Part shown: positions 10,649 through 19,661 of the stretch, one piece after another | Layout: each line of letters begins with the position of its first letter | How positions within the stretch are numbered: position 1 is the first letter of the stretch | Assembly (NCBI RefSeq): GCF_002305875.1 | Contig: NZ_CP022098.1 | Coordinates: forward strand, 10,788,001 to 10,852,000 | Direction: 5' to 3' | DNA length: 64,000 bases | Source: Cystobacter fuscus | Lineage (GTDB): Bacteria; Myxococcota; Myxococcia; Myxococcales; Myxococcaceae | The notes under the pieces: generated by a model | Database searches by the model: none | Told to the model about the DNA's origin: nothing | The model's input: the letters and a program-made list of their open reading frames with translations, nothing else | Made by a program: the position numbers and the translations under genes

Positions 10649-10662
10649 GGAAAACGTTTTTC
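10649..10662. promoter_or_regulatory. LacI-type operator between divergent lacI and uronate dehydrogenase genes
   Basis: GGAAAACGTTTTTC matches the 8080 palindrome at 13 of 14 positions. It sits between the divergent starts 10554 and 10774, so one bound repressor could control both its own gene and the catabolic operon. Confidence 0.82.
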
Positions 10663-10773
10663 CCCTCATGGATTCTCCGTTAAGGTCCGGCTCCATTTTC
10701 CCGCCCGGGCTGGCGAATCACTCCCCTCTGGGCGAACGTGTCCGCAGTCCACTCCGAGTATGAGGTGCTCTCG

Positions 10774-11604
10774 ATGACCAACCCCTCCGCGCCAAGCAAA
10801 CCCTTCCGGCGACTGCTTCTGACCGGCGCAGCCGGCAACCTCGGCCGCCAGCTGCGCGGTGCGCTCGCCCAATGGGCGGACATCGTCCGCGTCACCGACC
10901 TCGCCCCGCTCGGCGAAGCCGCCGCACACGAGGAAGTCGTGCAGGCCAACCTGGCCGATCGGGAAGCCGTCTACCAGTTGCTGCAGGATGTGGATGCGGT
11001 GGTGCACCTGGGTGGTATCTCGGTCGAGGCGCCGTTCGACGATCTGCTCGAAGCGAACATCCGCGGCACCTACAACCTGTACGCGGCGGTACACAAGCAT
11101 GGCGTGAAGCGGGTGGTCTTCGCGAGCTCGAATCATGCGATTGGATTTCATCCGGTCACCGAGGTGCTCGACGCCGATTCTCCGCTGCGGCCCGATTGCC
11201 TGTACGGCGTGACGAAGTGCTTCGGCGAGTCGCTGTCGCGCTACTACTTCGACCGCTTCGGCATCGAGACGGTGTGCCTGCGCATCGGCTCGTCGTTCGA
11301 GGAGCCCAGGAACCCGCGGATGATGGTCACCTACCTGAGCTACCGAGACTTCATCGAGCTGGTGCGCTGCTCGCTGTTCACCAATCGGGTCGGGCACGCC
11401 ATCGTCTATGGCGTGTCGGACAACCCGATGAAATGGTGGGACAACACCAAGGCGTCGTTCCTCGGCTTCCGGCCGAAGGACAGCTCGCAGCAGTTCGCCG
11501 AGCGCTTCCCGCCGAGCGCGCCGACCGCGGATCGCGACGATCCGGCACAACGGTTCCAGGGAGGCGCGTTCGTGCTCGGCGAGCCGATGGAGCGCAAGCG
11601 ATGA
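10774..11604 (+). CDS. udh: NAD-dependent uronate dehydrogenase
   Basis: 276 residues from ATG 10774, chosen because GAGG lies 8 bases upstream; a GTG at 10738 in frame lacks this. It is an extended short-chain dehydrogenase: LLTGAAGNLGRQLRGAL is the GxxGxxG NAD-binding loop and YGVTKCFGESLSRYY the catalytic YxxxK. The length and the segment FASSNHAIGFHP fit bacterial uronate dehydrogenases, which oxidise galacturonate/glucuronate to the aldaro-lactone. The stop overlaps the next start by four bases (ATGA), so it is translationally coupled to the lactonase gene. A LacI operator lies 112 bp upstream. Confidence 0.88.
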   Translation: MTNPSAPSKPFRRLLLTGAAGNLGRQLRGALAQWADIVRVTDLAPLGEAAAHEEVVQANLADREAVYQLLQDVDAVVHLGGISVEAPFDDLLEANIRGTYNLYAAVHKHGVKRVVFASSNHAIGFHPVTEVLDADSPLRPDCLYGVTKCFGESLSRYYFDRFGIETVCLRIGSSFEEPRNPRMMVTYLSYRDFIELVRCSLFTNRVGHAIVYGVSDNPMKWWDNTKASFLGFRPKDSSQQFAERFPPSAPTADRDDPAQRFQGGAFVLGEPMERKR

Positions 11605-12518
11605 GCATGAAGGTGAGCGTCGAGCGCATCGACGTGGCGGGGCGCGCGCAGGTGGGCGAGTGCCCCGTATGGCGCGCGTCGGAGCAGGCGCTGTACTGGG
11701 TGGACATTCCCGCCTGCCGGATCGTACGGCTGCACATGGGCTCGGGCCTCCGTTCCGAATGGGTCCTGCCGGAACATGTGGCGTGCCTCGCATTCGACCG
11801 CGGGGGGACGGTGCTCGCCGGGCTCGAGACGGGACTCTTCGCGGTGACGCTTGCCGCCAGCGGAGCACCCGGCGCACCGGCCGAGGTGCGGCTTCGCCGG
11901 CTCGCCGCGCCAGCCTTCTCCGCGCCCGGCATGCGTTTCAACGACGGGCGCTGCGATCGCCAGGGGCGCTTCTGGTCCGGCACCATGGTGAAGGACATGT
12001 CGCTTGCCAGCCCGGCTGGCGCACTGTTCCGCTTCGACGAGCATGGCGTGCTGTCGGCGCCGATCATCGATGGACTCATCACCCAGAATGGGCTGGCATG
12101 GTCGCCGGACGGCGCGACGATGTACTTGTCTGATTCGCATCCGACACGCCGGACGATCTGGGCCTTCGATTTCGACACGGAAACGGGCACGCCGCACAAC
12201 CGGCGCCTGTTCGCCGATCTGCACCACTACGCCGGCCGACCCGATGGTGCCGCCATCGACGCCGACGGCTGCTACTGGACATGCGCGAACGACGGGGGGC
12301 GGCTGTTGCGATTCACGCCGCAAGGCAAGCTGGACCGGGAGATCGCGGTGCCCGCAGTGAAGCCGACGATGTGCGCGTTCGGCGGTAACGATTTCGATAC
12401 GTTGTTCGTGACATCGATCCGGCCGGCGGGCAGCACTTCGGATGACGACGGCGCGGTATTCGCCGTGAGGCCGGGCGTCCGCGGCCTGCCGGAGCCGGAG
12501 TATGCCGGCACGCTGTAA
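11601..12518 (+). CDS. SMP-30/gluconolactonase family lactonase
   Basis: 305 residues from the ATG that overlaps the udh stop. A six-bladed propeller of the SMP-30/LRE family: GECPVWRASEQALYWVD carries the first metal-ligand glutamate, FNDGRCDRQGRFWSGTM and NGLAWSPDGATMYLSDS the Asn/Asp ligands of the central divalent metal. In this context it should open the galactaro- or glucaro-lactone made by the dehydrogenase to the aldarate. The next step (aldarate dehydratase) is not in the window. Cytoplasmic; expected to be under LacI control with udh. Confidence 0.87.
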   Translation: MSMKVSVERIDVAGRAQVGECPVWRASEQALYWVDIPACRIVRLHMGSGLRSEWVLPEHVACLAFDRGGTVLAGLETGLFAVTLAASGAPGAPAEVRLRRLAAPAFSAPGMRFNDGRCDRQGRFWSGTMVKDMSLASPAGALFRFDEHGVLSAPIIDGLITQNGLAWSPDGATMYLSDSHPTRRTIWAFDFDTETGTPHNRRLFADLHHYAGRPDGAAIDADGCYWTCANDGGRLLRFTPQGKLDREIAVPAVKPTMCAFGGNDFDTLFVTSIRPAGSTSDDDGAVFAVRPGVRGLPEPEYAGTL

Positions 12519-12715
12519 TGGTGTCGGGCGCGGCCGCGTTGACCGAGAACCCATCCATGCCGCCACGCCCCTCTCCGCACCAGCAACCAGGGGGGACGTC
12601 GGTCGCGACTCGCCGCGTGCTCGGCCATGAGACCTCATGGACACTCATTGGGTGCGAGTCGTCACCGTGGAGATGTTGACATACGAAAGACAAATTCGAG
12701 ATAATCATGTAATAC

Positions 12716-15355
12716 ATGAAATCACGAAAACTTTCCACTTTGAGTGTACCGCGTGAGGGCACCCTCGAGATGAAGCCGCCCACACGCGCCTCTCCCATCC
12801 ACGTGCCGGTCATGCTGGCGCTCGCCGCCACCACGCTGACGTGGGTTCCGGCCCCAGCCCTGGCCCAGCCGCCCGAGCAGATCATCAACGGCACCTTCGA
12901 CTCCGGCCACGCGCCCTGGTGGGGCACCAGCAACATCACTCTCGACTCGAGCAGCGGTGAACTTTGCGCCGACATCCCCGGGGCGACCGTGAACCCCTGG
13001 GATGTGATCATCGGCCAGGACAATGTCTCGCTCGTCGCGGGCGAGACATACCGGTACAGCTTCGTGGCGACCGCGACGCCTGACTTTTCTGGCAGGGCGC
13101 TGATCCAACTTCCCGTCGACCCGTGGACGCAGTACCTGGCCGTCTATCCGCAAATGACCGCGGAGGCCAATACGTACACCTATACCTTCACCTCGCCGGT
13201 GAGCCTGCCCAACGCACAGGTGGCCTTCCAACTGGGCGGAAGTGCCACACCGTGGCGCTTCTGTGTCGACAACGTGTCCCTGCAAGGGGGAGCCCCGCCT
13301 GATGTCTACAAGCCGGATACCGGCCCCCGCGTCAGGGTCAACCAGGTGGGCTATCTCACCCACGGTCCGAAGAACGCGACCGTCGTCACCGAGGCCACGA
13401 ACGCGTTGCCGTGGCAGCTCGTCAACGGCTCCGGTGCGGTGGTGGCGAGCGGCTCGAGCACCCCTCGTGGCGTGGACGTCAGCTCTGGCCAGAACGTCCA
13501 CTCCATCGATTTCAGCGGATACGTCGTGGCCGGAGTGGGATACACCCTGGTCGTCGATGGTGAGACCAGCCGCCCGTTCGACCTCGGCGGCAATCTCTAC
13601 GGTCAGCTGCGCGATGACGCATTGAAGTTCTACTACCCGCAGCGCAGCGGCATCGAGATTCTCGAGAGCCTGAGGCCGGGCTACGCCCGTCCCGCCGGAC
13701 ACCTCGGGGTCGCGCCGAACACCGGAGATACCGCCGTGCCGTGTCAGCCGGGCGTCTGTGATTACACGCTCGACGTCTCCAGTGGATGGTACGACGCGGG
13801 CGACCATGGGAAGTACGTGGTCAACGGCGGAATCTCGGTCTTCCAGCTCATGAATGCCTTCGAGCGGACCCGATACGCCCGGGCCGCACGGCCGTTCACG
13901 GACGGTCAGCTCGCCATCCCGGAGAGCGGAAATGGTGTGCCGGACATCCTCGACGAGGCACGCTGGGAGATGGAGTTCCTGCTCCGCATGCAGGTGCCCG
14001 CGGGCAAGCCGCTGGCCGGCATGGTCCACCACAAGATGCACGACGATTCATGGACCGGCCTGCCGCTCCTTCCCCACCTGGACCCCAAGCAGCGTGAGCT
14101 GCACCCGCCGTCGACGGCGGCGACGCTCAACCTCGCCGCGACCGCCGCGCAAGCGGCACGTCTGTTCGCCCCGTACGATCCGGCTTTCGCGCGGCGGAGT
14201 CTGACGGCGGCGCGGGCGGCGTGGGCCGCGGCGCTCGCCCACCCGGCACTCTACGCCAGCCCGTCCGACAGCAACGGAGGAGGCACGTACGAGGACTCCG
14301 ACGTCAGGGACGAGTTCTACTGGGCCGCCGCGGAGCTCTTCCTGACCACTGGTGAGACGCCATTCCGTGATTTCGTGCTGGGTTCTCCGCTGCACACCGC
14401 CGACATCTGGACCGAGCAGGGCATCAACTGGCGGGAGGTCGCCGCGCTGGCACGCATGGACCTGGCGATGGTGCCGAGCAACCTGCCGGACCGTACCGCG
14501 GTGCGGCAGTCCGTCGTGACGGGCGCCACGAAGTACCTGGACATACTCAACGCCCATGCGTACGGACTGCCCTACGCGCCCTCGGACAACATGTTCGCGT
14601 GGGGCTCCACCAGCCAGATCCTCAACAACATGGTCGTCATGGCGACCGCGCACGACATCACGGGCGACAAGCGCTTCGCCGACGGCGTCGCGCAGGGCAT
14701 GGACTACATCCTGGGCCGCAACGCCCTGAACATCTCCTACGTCACTGGCTACGGCGAGGTGAGCGCCAAGAACCAGCACAGCCGGTGGTACGCGCACCAG
14801 CTCAACCCGGCGCTGCCCCACCCGCCACGGGGCACCCTGTCGGGTGGTCCGAACTCGTCCCTCCAGGATCCGATCGCCCAGCAGAAGCTGAAGGGCTGTG
14901 TGGCCCAGTTCTGCTTCATCGACGACATCGAGTCCTATTCCACGAACGAGCTGACCATCAACTGGAACGCCCCCCTGGCCTGGATCGCCGCGTTCCTCGC
15001 CGGTCAGGGTGACGGGTCGGCCGCTCCCGCCGCCACTTGTCAGGTCAGCTATGTCAAACAGGACGAATGGAGTGACGGCTTCAACGTCCAGGTCACCCTC
15101 CACAATACCGGCGCCAGCGCCATCAACGGCTGGACCCTGCGCTGGTCATTCCTGGGCGGACAGACCGTCACCCGGGCGTGGAGCGTGGACGCCGCACAGT
15201 CCGGCTCCACGGTCAGCGCGACCCACCTGCCATGGAATGCCCTCATCCCACCGGGTGGAGCGGTTTCCTTCGGCTTCCTCGGAGCTCCGGCGGCGGAACC
15301 GAATCCCATTCCGGCGCTGTTCACCTTGAACGGCGCCGCCTGCCTGAACAGGTAG
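12716..15355 (+). CDS. Secreted GH9 endoglucanase with CBM4/9-like and CBM2 modules
   Basis: 879 residues from ATG 12716; ATG 12770 (861 residues) is also possible and has GAGGG 10 bases upstream. A signal peptide ends at PAPALA. Modules: a CBM4/9-like beta-sandwich (about residues 55-190), an Ig-like domain ([20 protein letters not shown], about 205-295), the GH9 (alpha/alpha)6 catalytic domain (about 300-765), and a C-terminal CBM2 (about 775-879). Catalytic residues are visible: Asp360 and Asp363 in YDAGDHGKY and Glu745 in [12 protein letters not shown]. It should hydrolyse cellulose or mixed-link glucan outside the cell. No LacI-type palindrome lies upstream, so control is probably separate from the pectin genes. 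Confidence 0.93.
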   Translation: MKSRKLSTLSVPREGTLEMKPPTRASPIHVPVMLALAATTLTWVPAPALAQPPEQIINGTFDSGHAPWWGTSNITLDSSSGELCADIPGATVNPWDVIIGQDNVSLVAGETYRYSFVATATPDFSGRALIQLPVDPWTQYLAVYPQMTAEANTYTYTFTSPVSLPNAQVAFQLGGSATPWRFCVDNVSLQGGAPPDVYKPDTGPRVRVNQVGYLTHGPKNATVVTEATNALPWQLVNGSGAVVASGSSTPRGVDVSSGQNVHSIDFSGYVVAGVGYTLVVDGETSRPFDLGGNLYGQLRDDALKFYYPQRSGIEILESLRPGYARPAGHLGVAPNTGDTAVPCQPGVCDYTLDVSSGWYDAGDHGKYVVNGGISVFQLMNAFERTRYARAARPFTDGQLAIPESGNGVPDILDEARWEMEFLLRMQVPAGKPLAGMVHHKMHDDSWTGLPLLPHLDPKQRELHPPSTAATLNLAATAAQAARLFAPYDPAFARRSLTAARAAWAAALAHPALYASPSDSNGGGTYEDSDVRDEFYWAAAELFLTTGETPFRDFVLGSPLHTADIWTEQGINWREVAALARMDLAMVPSNLPDRTAVRQSVVTGATKYLDILNAHAYGLPYAPSDNMFAWGSTSQILNNMVVMATAHDITGDKRFADGVAQGMDYILGRNALNISYVTGYGEVSAKNQHSRWYAHQLNPALPHPPRGTLSGGPNSSLQDPIAQQKLKGCVAQFCFIDDIESYSTNELTINWNAPLAWIAAFLAGQGDGSAAPAATCQVSYVKQDEWSDGFNVQVTLHNTGASAINGWTLRWSFLGGQTVTRAWSVDAAQSGSTVSATHLPWNALIPPGGAVSFGFLGAPAAEPNPIPALFTLNGAACLNR

Positions 15356-15412
15356 GGGGGCACCCAGATAGAGGCGTCCCACGACTCGGGAGGGGGGCCG
15401 TCTTCTGCGCGC

Positions 15413-15441
15413 GGGGGCCCCTGGGAAGACCAGGGGCCCCC
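15413..15441 (+). terminator. Strong hairpin after the cellulase gene
   Basis: A perfect 12-bp stem (GGGGGCCCCTGG, loop gaaga, CCAGGGGCCCCC) starts 58 bp after the GH9 stop. There is no T-tract, so it may protect or end the transcript without being a classical intrinsic terminator. Confidence 0.6.
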
Positions 15442-15556
15442 GTCGTGATTCAGGCCTGGATGGCTGAGTGATTGATTGCGCGGGGCCGAGCAACCCCTCG
15501 ACATGGATTGAGGCGGACGGGACCCGTGGGAGCCGTGAGAACCTCCCAGGTCGGGG

Positions 15557-15598
15557 TTGGGCGCACTCGTTCCCGGGGATATGCTCCGACGCACCTCA
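15557..15598 (+). promoter_or_regulatory. Promoter of the kinase gene giving a near-leaderless mRNA
   Basis: TTGGGC (15557-15562), a 17-bp spacer and TATGCT (15580-15585) precede ATG 15598. The same TTGGGG-N17-TATGCT block stands in front of the kinase remnant at 23586, with the sequence around the -10 box (GGGATATGCTCCG) conserved. Transcription starting about 7 bases after the -10 would leave only a handful of untranslated bases, which fits the absence of a Shine-Dalgarno. Confidence 0.55.
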
Positions 15599-18500
15599 TG
15601 GGGCACGGCGACGACATGGAAGATGGCGATACGTACACGTCTCCCTCGGAATACGTTCCGGGTACGACGCTTCGCCAGGGCGCCACCATCGCCAACCGCT
15701 TCACCGTCGAGAAGCTGGCCGGCCGCGGCGGCATGGGCGTCGTCTACCGGGCCATCGACTCGCGCACCGGCCAGCATGTCGCCCTCAAGCTGATGCATGC
15801 CGTCACCTCTCCGGAGGCCGCCTACCGCTTCAAGCGTGAGGCCTTCCTGCTCTCCGAGCTGCGCCACCCCGCCATCGTCTCCTACATCGACCAGGGTGTC
15901 CTCGAAGCGGGTCAGCCCTTCCTGGTCATGGAGTGGCTCGAGGGCGAGGACCTGGCCCGTCGTCTGAGCCGTCAGCCCCTCGGCCTCTCCGAGAGCCTGG
16001 CCCTGCTGCGCCGTATCACCGAGGCGCTCGCCACCGCCCACCGCCAGGGCATCGTCCACCGTGACATCAAGCCCTCCAACCTCTTCCTGCGAGGGTGGCG
16101 CCCCGAGGACGTGGTGCTGCTGGACTTCGGGCTGGCCCGCCATGCCGTTGCCACCCCGGTGGCCGTGACGGGCAACGACGCGGTGCTGGGGACTCCGGGC
16201 TATATGGCCCCGGAGCAGGCCTCCAGCCAGCCTCACCTCACCCCCAGCGCCGACATCTTCTCGCTGGGGTGCGTGCTCTACGAGTGCCTCACCGGCCAGC
16301 CGCCCTTCGCCGCACCCCACTTCGCCGCCGTGCTGGCCAAGATTCTCATGGCCGAGCCGCCCCGTCTTCACACCCTGTGCCCCAGCCTGCCTCCGGGCCT
16401 GCAGGTGCTCGTGGACCGCATGCTGGACAAGGACCCACGGCGGCGGCTGCCGGATGCCACCACTCTTCTGGAGTCGCTCGCGGCCTTGGACTCCGTCCCC
16501 ACGCTGCAGTTGTCGCCCGCTCCCGCCTCGGAGCCACCGCCCGTCCAGGCCGCGCACGGGCCACAGCTCGTCGGCGTGCAACAGCAGCTCGTGAGCATCC
16601 TGCTGGTGTCGCTCCGCCCCCTGGCAACGGGCACGCTGGAGGAGGGTGAGACCCACAGGCGCTCGCTGTGCGATGCGCTGCGCACGATGCTAGCGCCTTA
16701 TGGTGGCCGGGTGGAGCTGCTGGCGGACGGCTCGCTGGCGGCCACGCTGGTGCTGGAGCGCGACACCGCCACGGACCAGGCGGCCCTCGCGGGCCGTTGC
16801 GCCCTGACCTTCAAGGAACGCTGGCCGGACGCCGGGGTGGTGCTGGTGACCGGGCTCGGGGTCCTGAACCAGCACCTGCCGGTGGGGTCCGCCATGGACA
16901 GGGCGGGGCAACTGCTGCGCGAGCTGGAGGGGCCAGGCGCCTCCTCGTCCCTCGTCGTGCTGGACGAGGTGACGGCCGGGCTGCTCGGTCCCGGCTTCCA
17001 GCTGTCCCGCTCCGCCGCTGGCACCTACCTGCTGCACGGTGAGCAGCTCGGAACCGACGAGTCCCGCCCCCTGCTGGGCAAGCCCACCCCCTGCGTGGGC
17101 CGCGCCCAGGAGCTGGCTCTGCTCGAGTTCACCTTCACCTCCTGCATGGAGGAGCCCGCCGCCCGCGCCCTGCTGGTGATGGCTCCGCCGGGCACGGGCA
17201 AGTCCCGGCTGCGCCACGAGTTCCTCCGCCGCATCGAACGCAGGGCCCCCCAGGCCCTGGTGCTGCAGGGGCGCGGCGATCCCATGAGTACCGGGGCCGC
17301 CTCCAACCTGTTGGGCCAGGCGCTGCGGCGGCTGTGTGGCGTCGTGGAGGTGGCCAACCTGGAGGCGCGCCGTACGAGGTTGTACGAGCGCGTGGCCCGG
17401 CACCTGCCGCTCCCCGAAGCGCGGGAGACGGCCGAGTTCCTGGGTGAGCTCTGCGCCATCCCCTTCCCCGAGGAGGACAGCCCCCGGTTACGCGCGGCCC
17501 GGCAGGACCCACGACTGATGAGCGCCTTGGTGGGCAAGGCGCTGGTGACCTTCCTCCGGGCCGAGTGCGCCCACGACCCGGTACTCCTGGTGCTGGAGGA
17601 CCTGCACTGGAGTGACGCGCTCACCGTGAAGCTGGTGGACGAGGCCCTGCGGGAGCTGGCCGAGCACCCCTTCATGGTGCTGGCGTTGGCGCGGCCGGAA
17701 GTGAAGGAACTCTTCCCCGGCCTCTGGGCCCGGCGCGTGCTGGAGATGCCGCTCAACGGGCTCAGCCCCAAGGCCGGTGCCCAACTGGTGCGCGAGGTGC
17801 TGGGACCGCGAGCGACCGACTCCGTGGTGCGGCGCGTGGTGGAGCAGTCCGATGGCAATGCCCTCTTCCTGGAAGAGCTCATCCGCATGGAGGTGGAGGG
17901 ACGCGGGGAGGCACCACCGGAGACGGTCCTCGCCATGCTCCAGGCCCGGCTGATGCGGATGGAGCCGGAAGCCAGACAGGTGCTGCTCGCCGCCAGCTTC
18001 TTCGGACGCACCTTCTGGTCAGGGGGCGTGCGGGAGTTGTTGGGAGAGCAGATGCCGGACGGCAGGCTGGAGGAGCACCTGCGGCGGTTCGTGGAGCAGG
18101 AGGTCATCGAGCCCCAGCCGGAGAGCCGCTTCCCCTCCGAGGTCGAGTACCGCTTCCGTCACGCCCTGGTGGTGGACGCGGCCCATGGACTGATCCCCGA
18201 GGCCTATCGGCCCGTGGGCCACCGGCTGGCTGGCACCTGGCTGGAGCACAGGGGCGAGTCCGATGCGATGGTGCTCGCCCACCACTACCAGCTCGGCCAC
18301 CGGCTGGATCGCGCCGCCCATTTCCATACCCAGGCCGCCGAGCAATTCTTCGAGCGCAATGACTTGCAGGGGACGATGCGGTGCGCCGACGCGGCGTTGG
18401 CCTGCGGGGTGAGCGGCGAGGTCTTCACCCGCCTGCGTGCGCTCCAGGCCCTGGTGGCCCTCTGGATGGAGCAGTTGCCGAGAGCCCTGGAGCTCGGCAC

Positions 18501-19620
18501 TCCGGTGCTTCCCGCGCTGAAGGCAGGCAGCCAACCGTGGTGCTGGCTGTCGGGGGGGTTGATTCTCGCGAACGCCTTCTCCGGGAACCAGGAGGAGACG
18601 GCCCGGCTGGGCGGACTGCTGCTGCGCACCAGGCCAGAGCCCGAGGCGATCGCGGTCTACGCGGAGGCCATCTCCCATCTGGGCTCCGCGTTGTTCTGGA
18701 ACGGCTGGCACCAGGGGGCGGAAACCATGCTCAGGCGCATCCAGGAGGTGGGGGCCGACGTCATGGCACATGACGCCATGACGCGTGGCTGGATGAGGTT
18801 GTTGAAGTGCCAGCTCATCCACTTCTTCGAGAACAAGCCGTGGCAGGCCTTCTCACTCGCGGAGATGGGGATGCGCGACTTCCTCGAGGTGGGCGCGGAG
18901 CGCGATGCATGCATGATGCAAATCGTCTCGGGCTACTGTCTGGCCGAACTGGGCGACCAGCCCCGCGCCGTGGAGTTTCTCCGGGAGGCCCTGGCCACCG
19001 CGCTTCGGACGGAGCAGCACCTCATGGCGCCCCATGGCCGGTACTACCTGCTCCAGGCGCTCTCCCAAGGCTCCGAGCCGGCATACCAGCAGGAGGCCTA
19101 TTCACTGGTGCACGAGTGGATGGACAGCGAGGACGCCCCCGCATTCAGGCGAGGCATGTGGTACGCCACCGGGGCCCAGGTGATGAGGGCGCAGGGGCAG
19201 CTCCTCGAGGCTGAATCGTTTGCACGCAAGGCGTGTGAGCTGCTATCGCCCTTCGTGGTCTGCCTGCTCTTCGCGCGCGGCGTTCTCAGTTCCATCCTGC
19301 TGTCCCAGGAGCGTGCCGAGGAGGCGAGGCAGGTCGCGGAACTCGGCGTCCGGGATCTGGAGCGGATGGGCAGTACGGGCGTGTATGCGGTGCCCTTGTA
19401 CCTGGCGCTGGCGGAAGCCTGCCTTGCCCTGGGCGAGGTCAGCGCGGGAGAGTCCGCCCTGCGCCAGGCCTCGAGGTATGTGCACGAGCGCGCCTCCGAT
19501 ATCCCCGACCCCACCGCGCGCGAGCGCTTCCTGCGCCAGGTGCCCCAGAATGCCCGCACCCTCGAGCTGGCCCGCCAGCGTTGGGGTAGCAGCGAGAAGG
19601 TGTCAAAGGACTCGTTCTGA
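15598..19620 (+). CDS. Ser/Thr protein kinase fused to ATPase and TPR domains
   Basis: 1340 residues from ATG 15598. The Hanks-type kinase domain has GRGGMGVVY (residues 42-50), Lys64, HRD 154-156, DFG 176-178 and APE 204-206, so it should be active. After a cyclase-like segment (about 365-490) comes a large AAA/STAND-type ATPase with Walker A APPGTGKS (529-536) and Walker B VLLVLED (662-668). The rest is helical TPR-like repeats. This architecture is a typical myxobacterial signalling regulator, probably cytoplasmic. The final codons and stop lie inside a REP-like repeat (GGTGTCAAAGGACTCG), so the last residues were probably acquired from it. A truncated paralogue lies at 23.6 kb. Confidence 0.9.
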   Translation: MGHGDDMEDGDTYTSPSEYVPGTTLRQGATIANRFTVEKLAGRGGMGVVYRAIDSRTGQHVALKLMHAVTSPEAAYRFKREAFLLSELRHPAIVSYIDQGVLEAGQPFLVMEWLEGEDLARRLSRQPLGLSESLALLRRITEALATAHRQGIVHRDIKPSNLFLRGWRPEDVVLLDFGLARHAVATPVAVTGNDAVLGTPGYMAPEQASSQPHLTPSADIFSLGCVLYECLTGQPPFAAPHFAAVLAKILMAEPPRLHTLCPSLPPGLQVLVDRMLDKDPRRRLPDATTLLESLAALDSVPTLQLSPAPASEPPPVQAAHGPQLVGVQQQLVSILLVSLRPLATGTLEEGETHRRSLCDALRTMLAPYGGRVELLADGSLAATLVLERDTATDQAALAGRCALTFKERWPDAGVVLVTGLGVLNQHLPVGSAMDRAGQLLRELEGPGASSSLVVLDEVTAGLLGPGFQLSRSAAGTYLLHGEQLGTDESRPLLGKPTPCVGRAQELALLEFTFTSCMEEPAARALLVMAPPGTGKSRLRHEFLRRIERRAPQALVLQGRGDPMSTGAASNLLGQALRRLCGVVEVANLEARRTRLYERVARHLPLPEARETAEFLGELCAIPFPEEDSPRLRAARQDPRLMSALVGKALVTFLRAECAHDPVLLVLEDLHWSDALTVKLVDEALRELAEHPFMVLALARPEVKELFPGLWARRVLEMPLNGLSPKAGAQLVREVLGPRATDSVVRRVVEQSDGNALFLEELIRMEVEGRGEAPPETVLAMLQARLMRMEPEARQVLLAASFFGRTFWSGGVRELLGEQMPDGRLEEHLRRFVEQEVIEPQPESRFPSEVEYRFRHALVVDAAHGLIPEAYRPVGHRLAGTWLEHRGESDAMVLAHHYQLGHRLDRAAHFHTQAAEQFFERNDLQGTMRCADAALACGVSGEVFTRLRALQALVALWMEQLPRALELGTPVLPALKAGSQPWCWLSGGLILANAFSGNQEETARLGGLLLRTRPEPEAIAVYAEAISHLGSALFWNGWHQGAETMLRRIQEVGADVMAHDAMTRGWMRLLKCQLIHFFENKPWQAFSLAEMGMRDFLEVGAERDACMMQIVSGYCLAELGDQPRAVEFLREALATALRTEQHLMAPHGRYYLLQALSQGSEPAYQQEAYSLVHEWMDSEDAPAFRRGMWYATGAQVMRAQGQLLEAESFARKACELLSPFVVCLLFARGVLSSILLSQERAEEARQVAELGVRDLERMGSTGVYAVPLYLALAEACLALGEVSAGESALRQASRYVHERASDIPDPTARERFLRQVPQNARTLELARQRWGSSEKVSKDSF

Positions 19621-19656
19621 CACCTCGGCGCCTACGAATCGTCTGACACCCTTCCG
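19599..19656. repeat. Inverted pair of REP-like units, location B
   Basis: GGTGTCAAAGGACTCG (19599-19614) faces CGAATCGTCTGACACC (19635-19650); the arms match at 13 of 16 positions around a 20-nt loop. The first arm covers the last codons and stop of the kinase gene. The pair ends 6 bp before the 3' end of the convergent polymerase gene and could form a hairpin in either transcript. Confidence 0.65.
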
Positions 19657-19661
19657 GGGGC

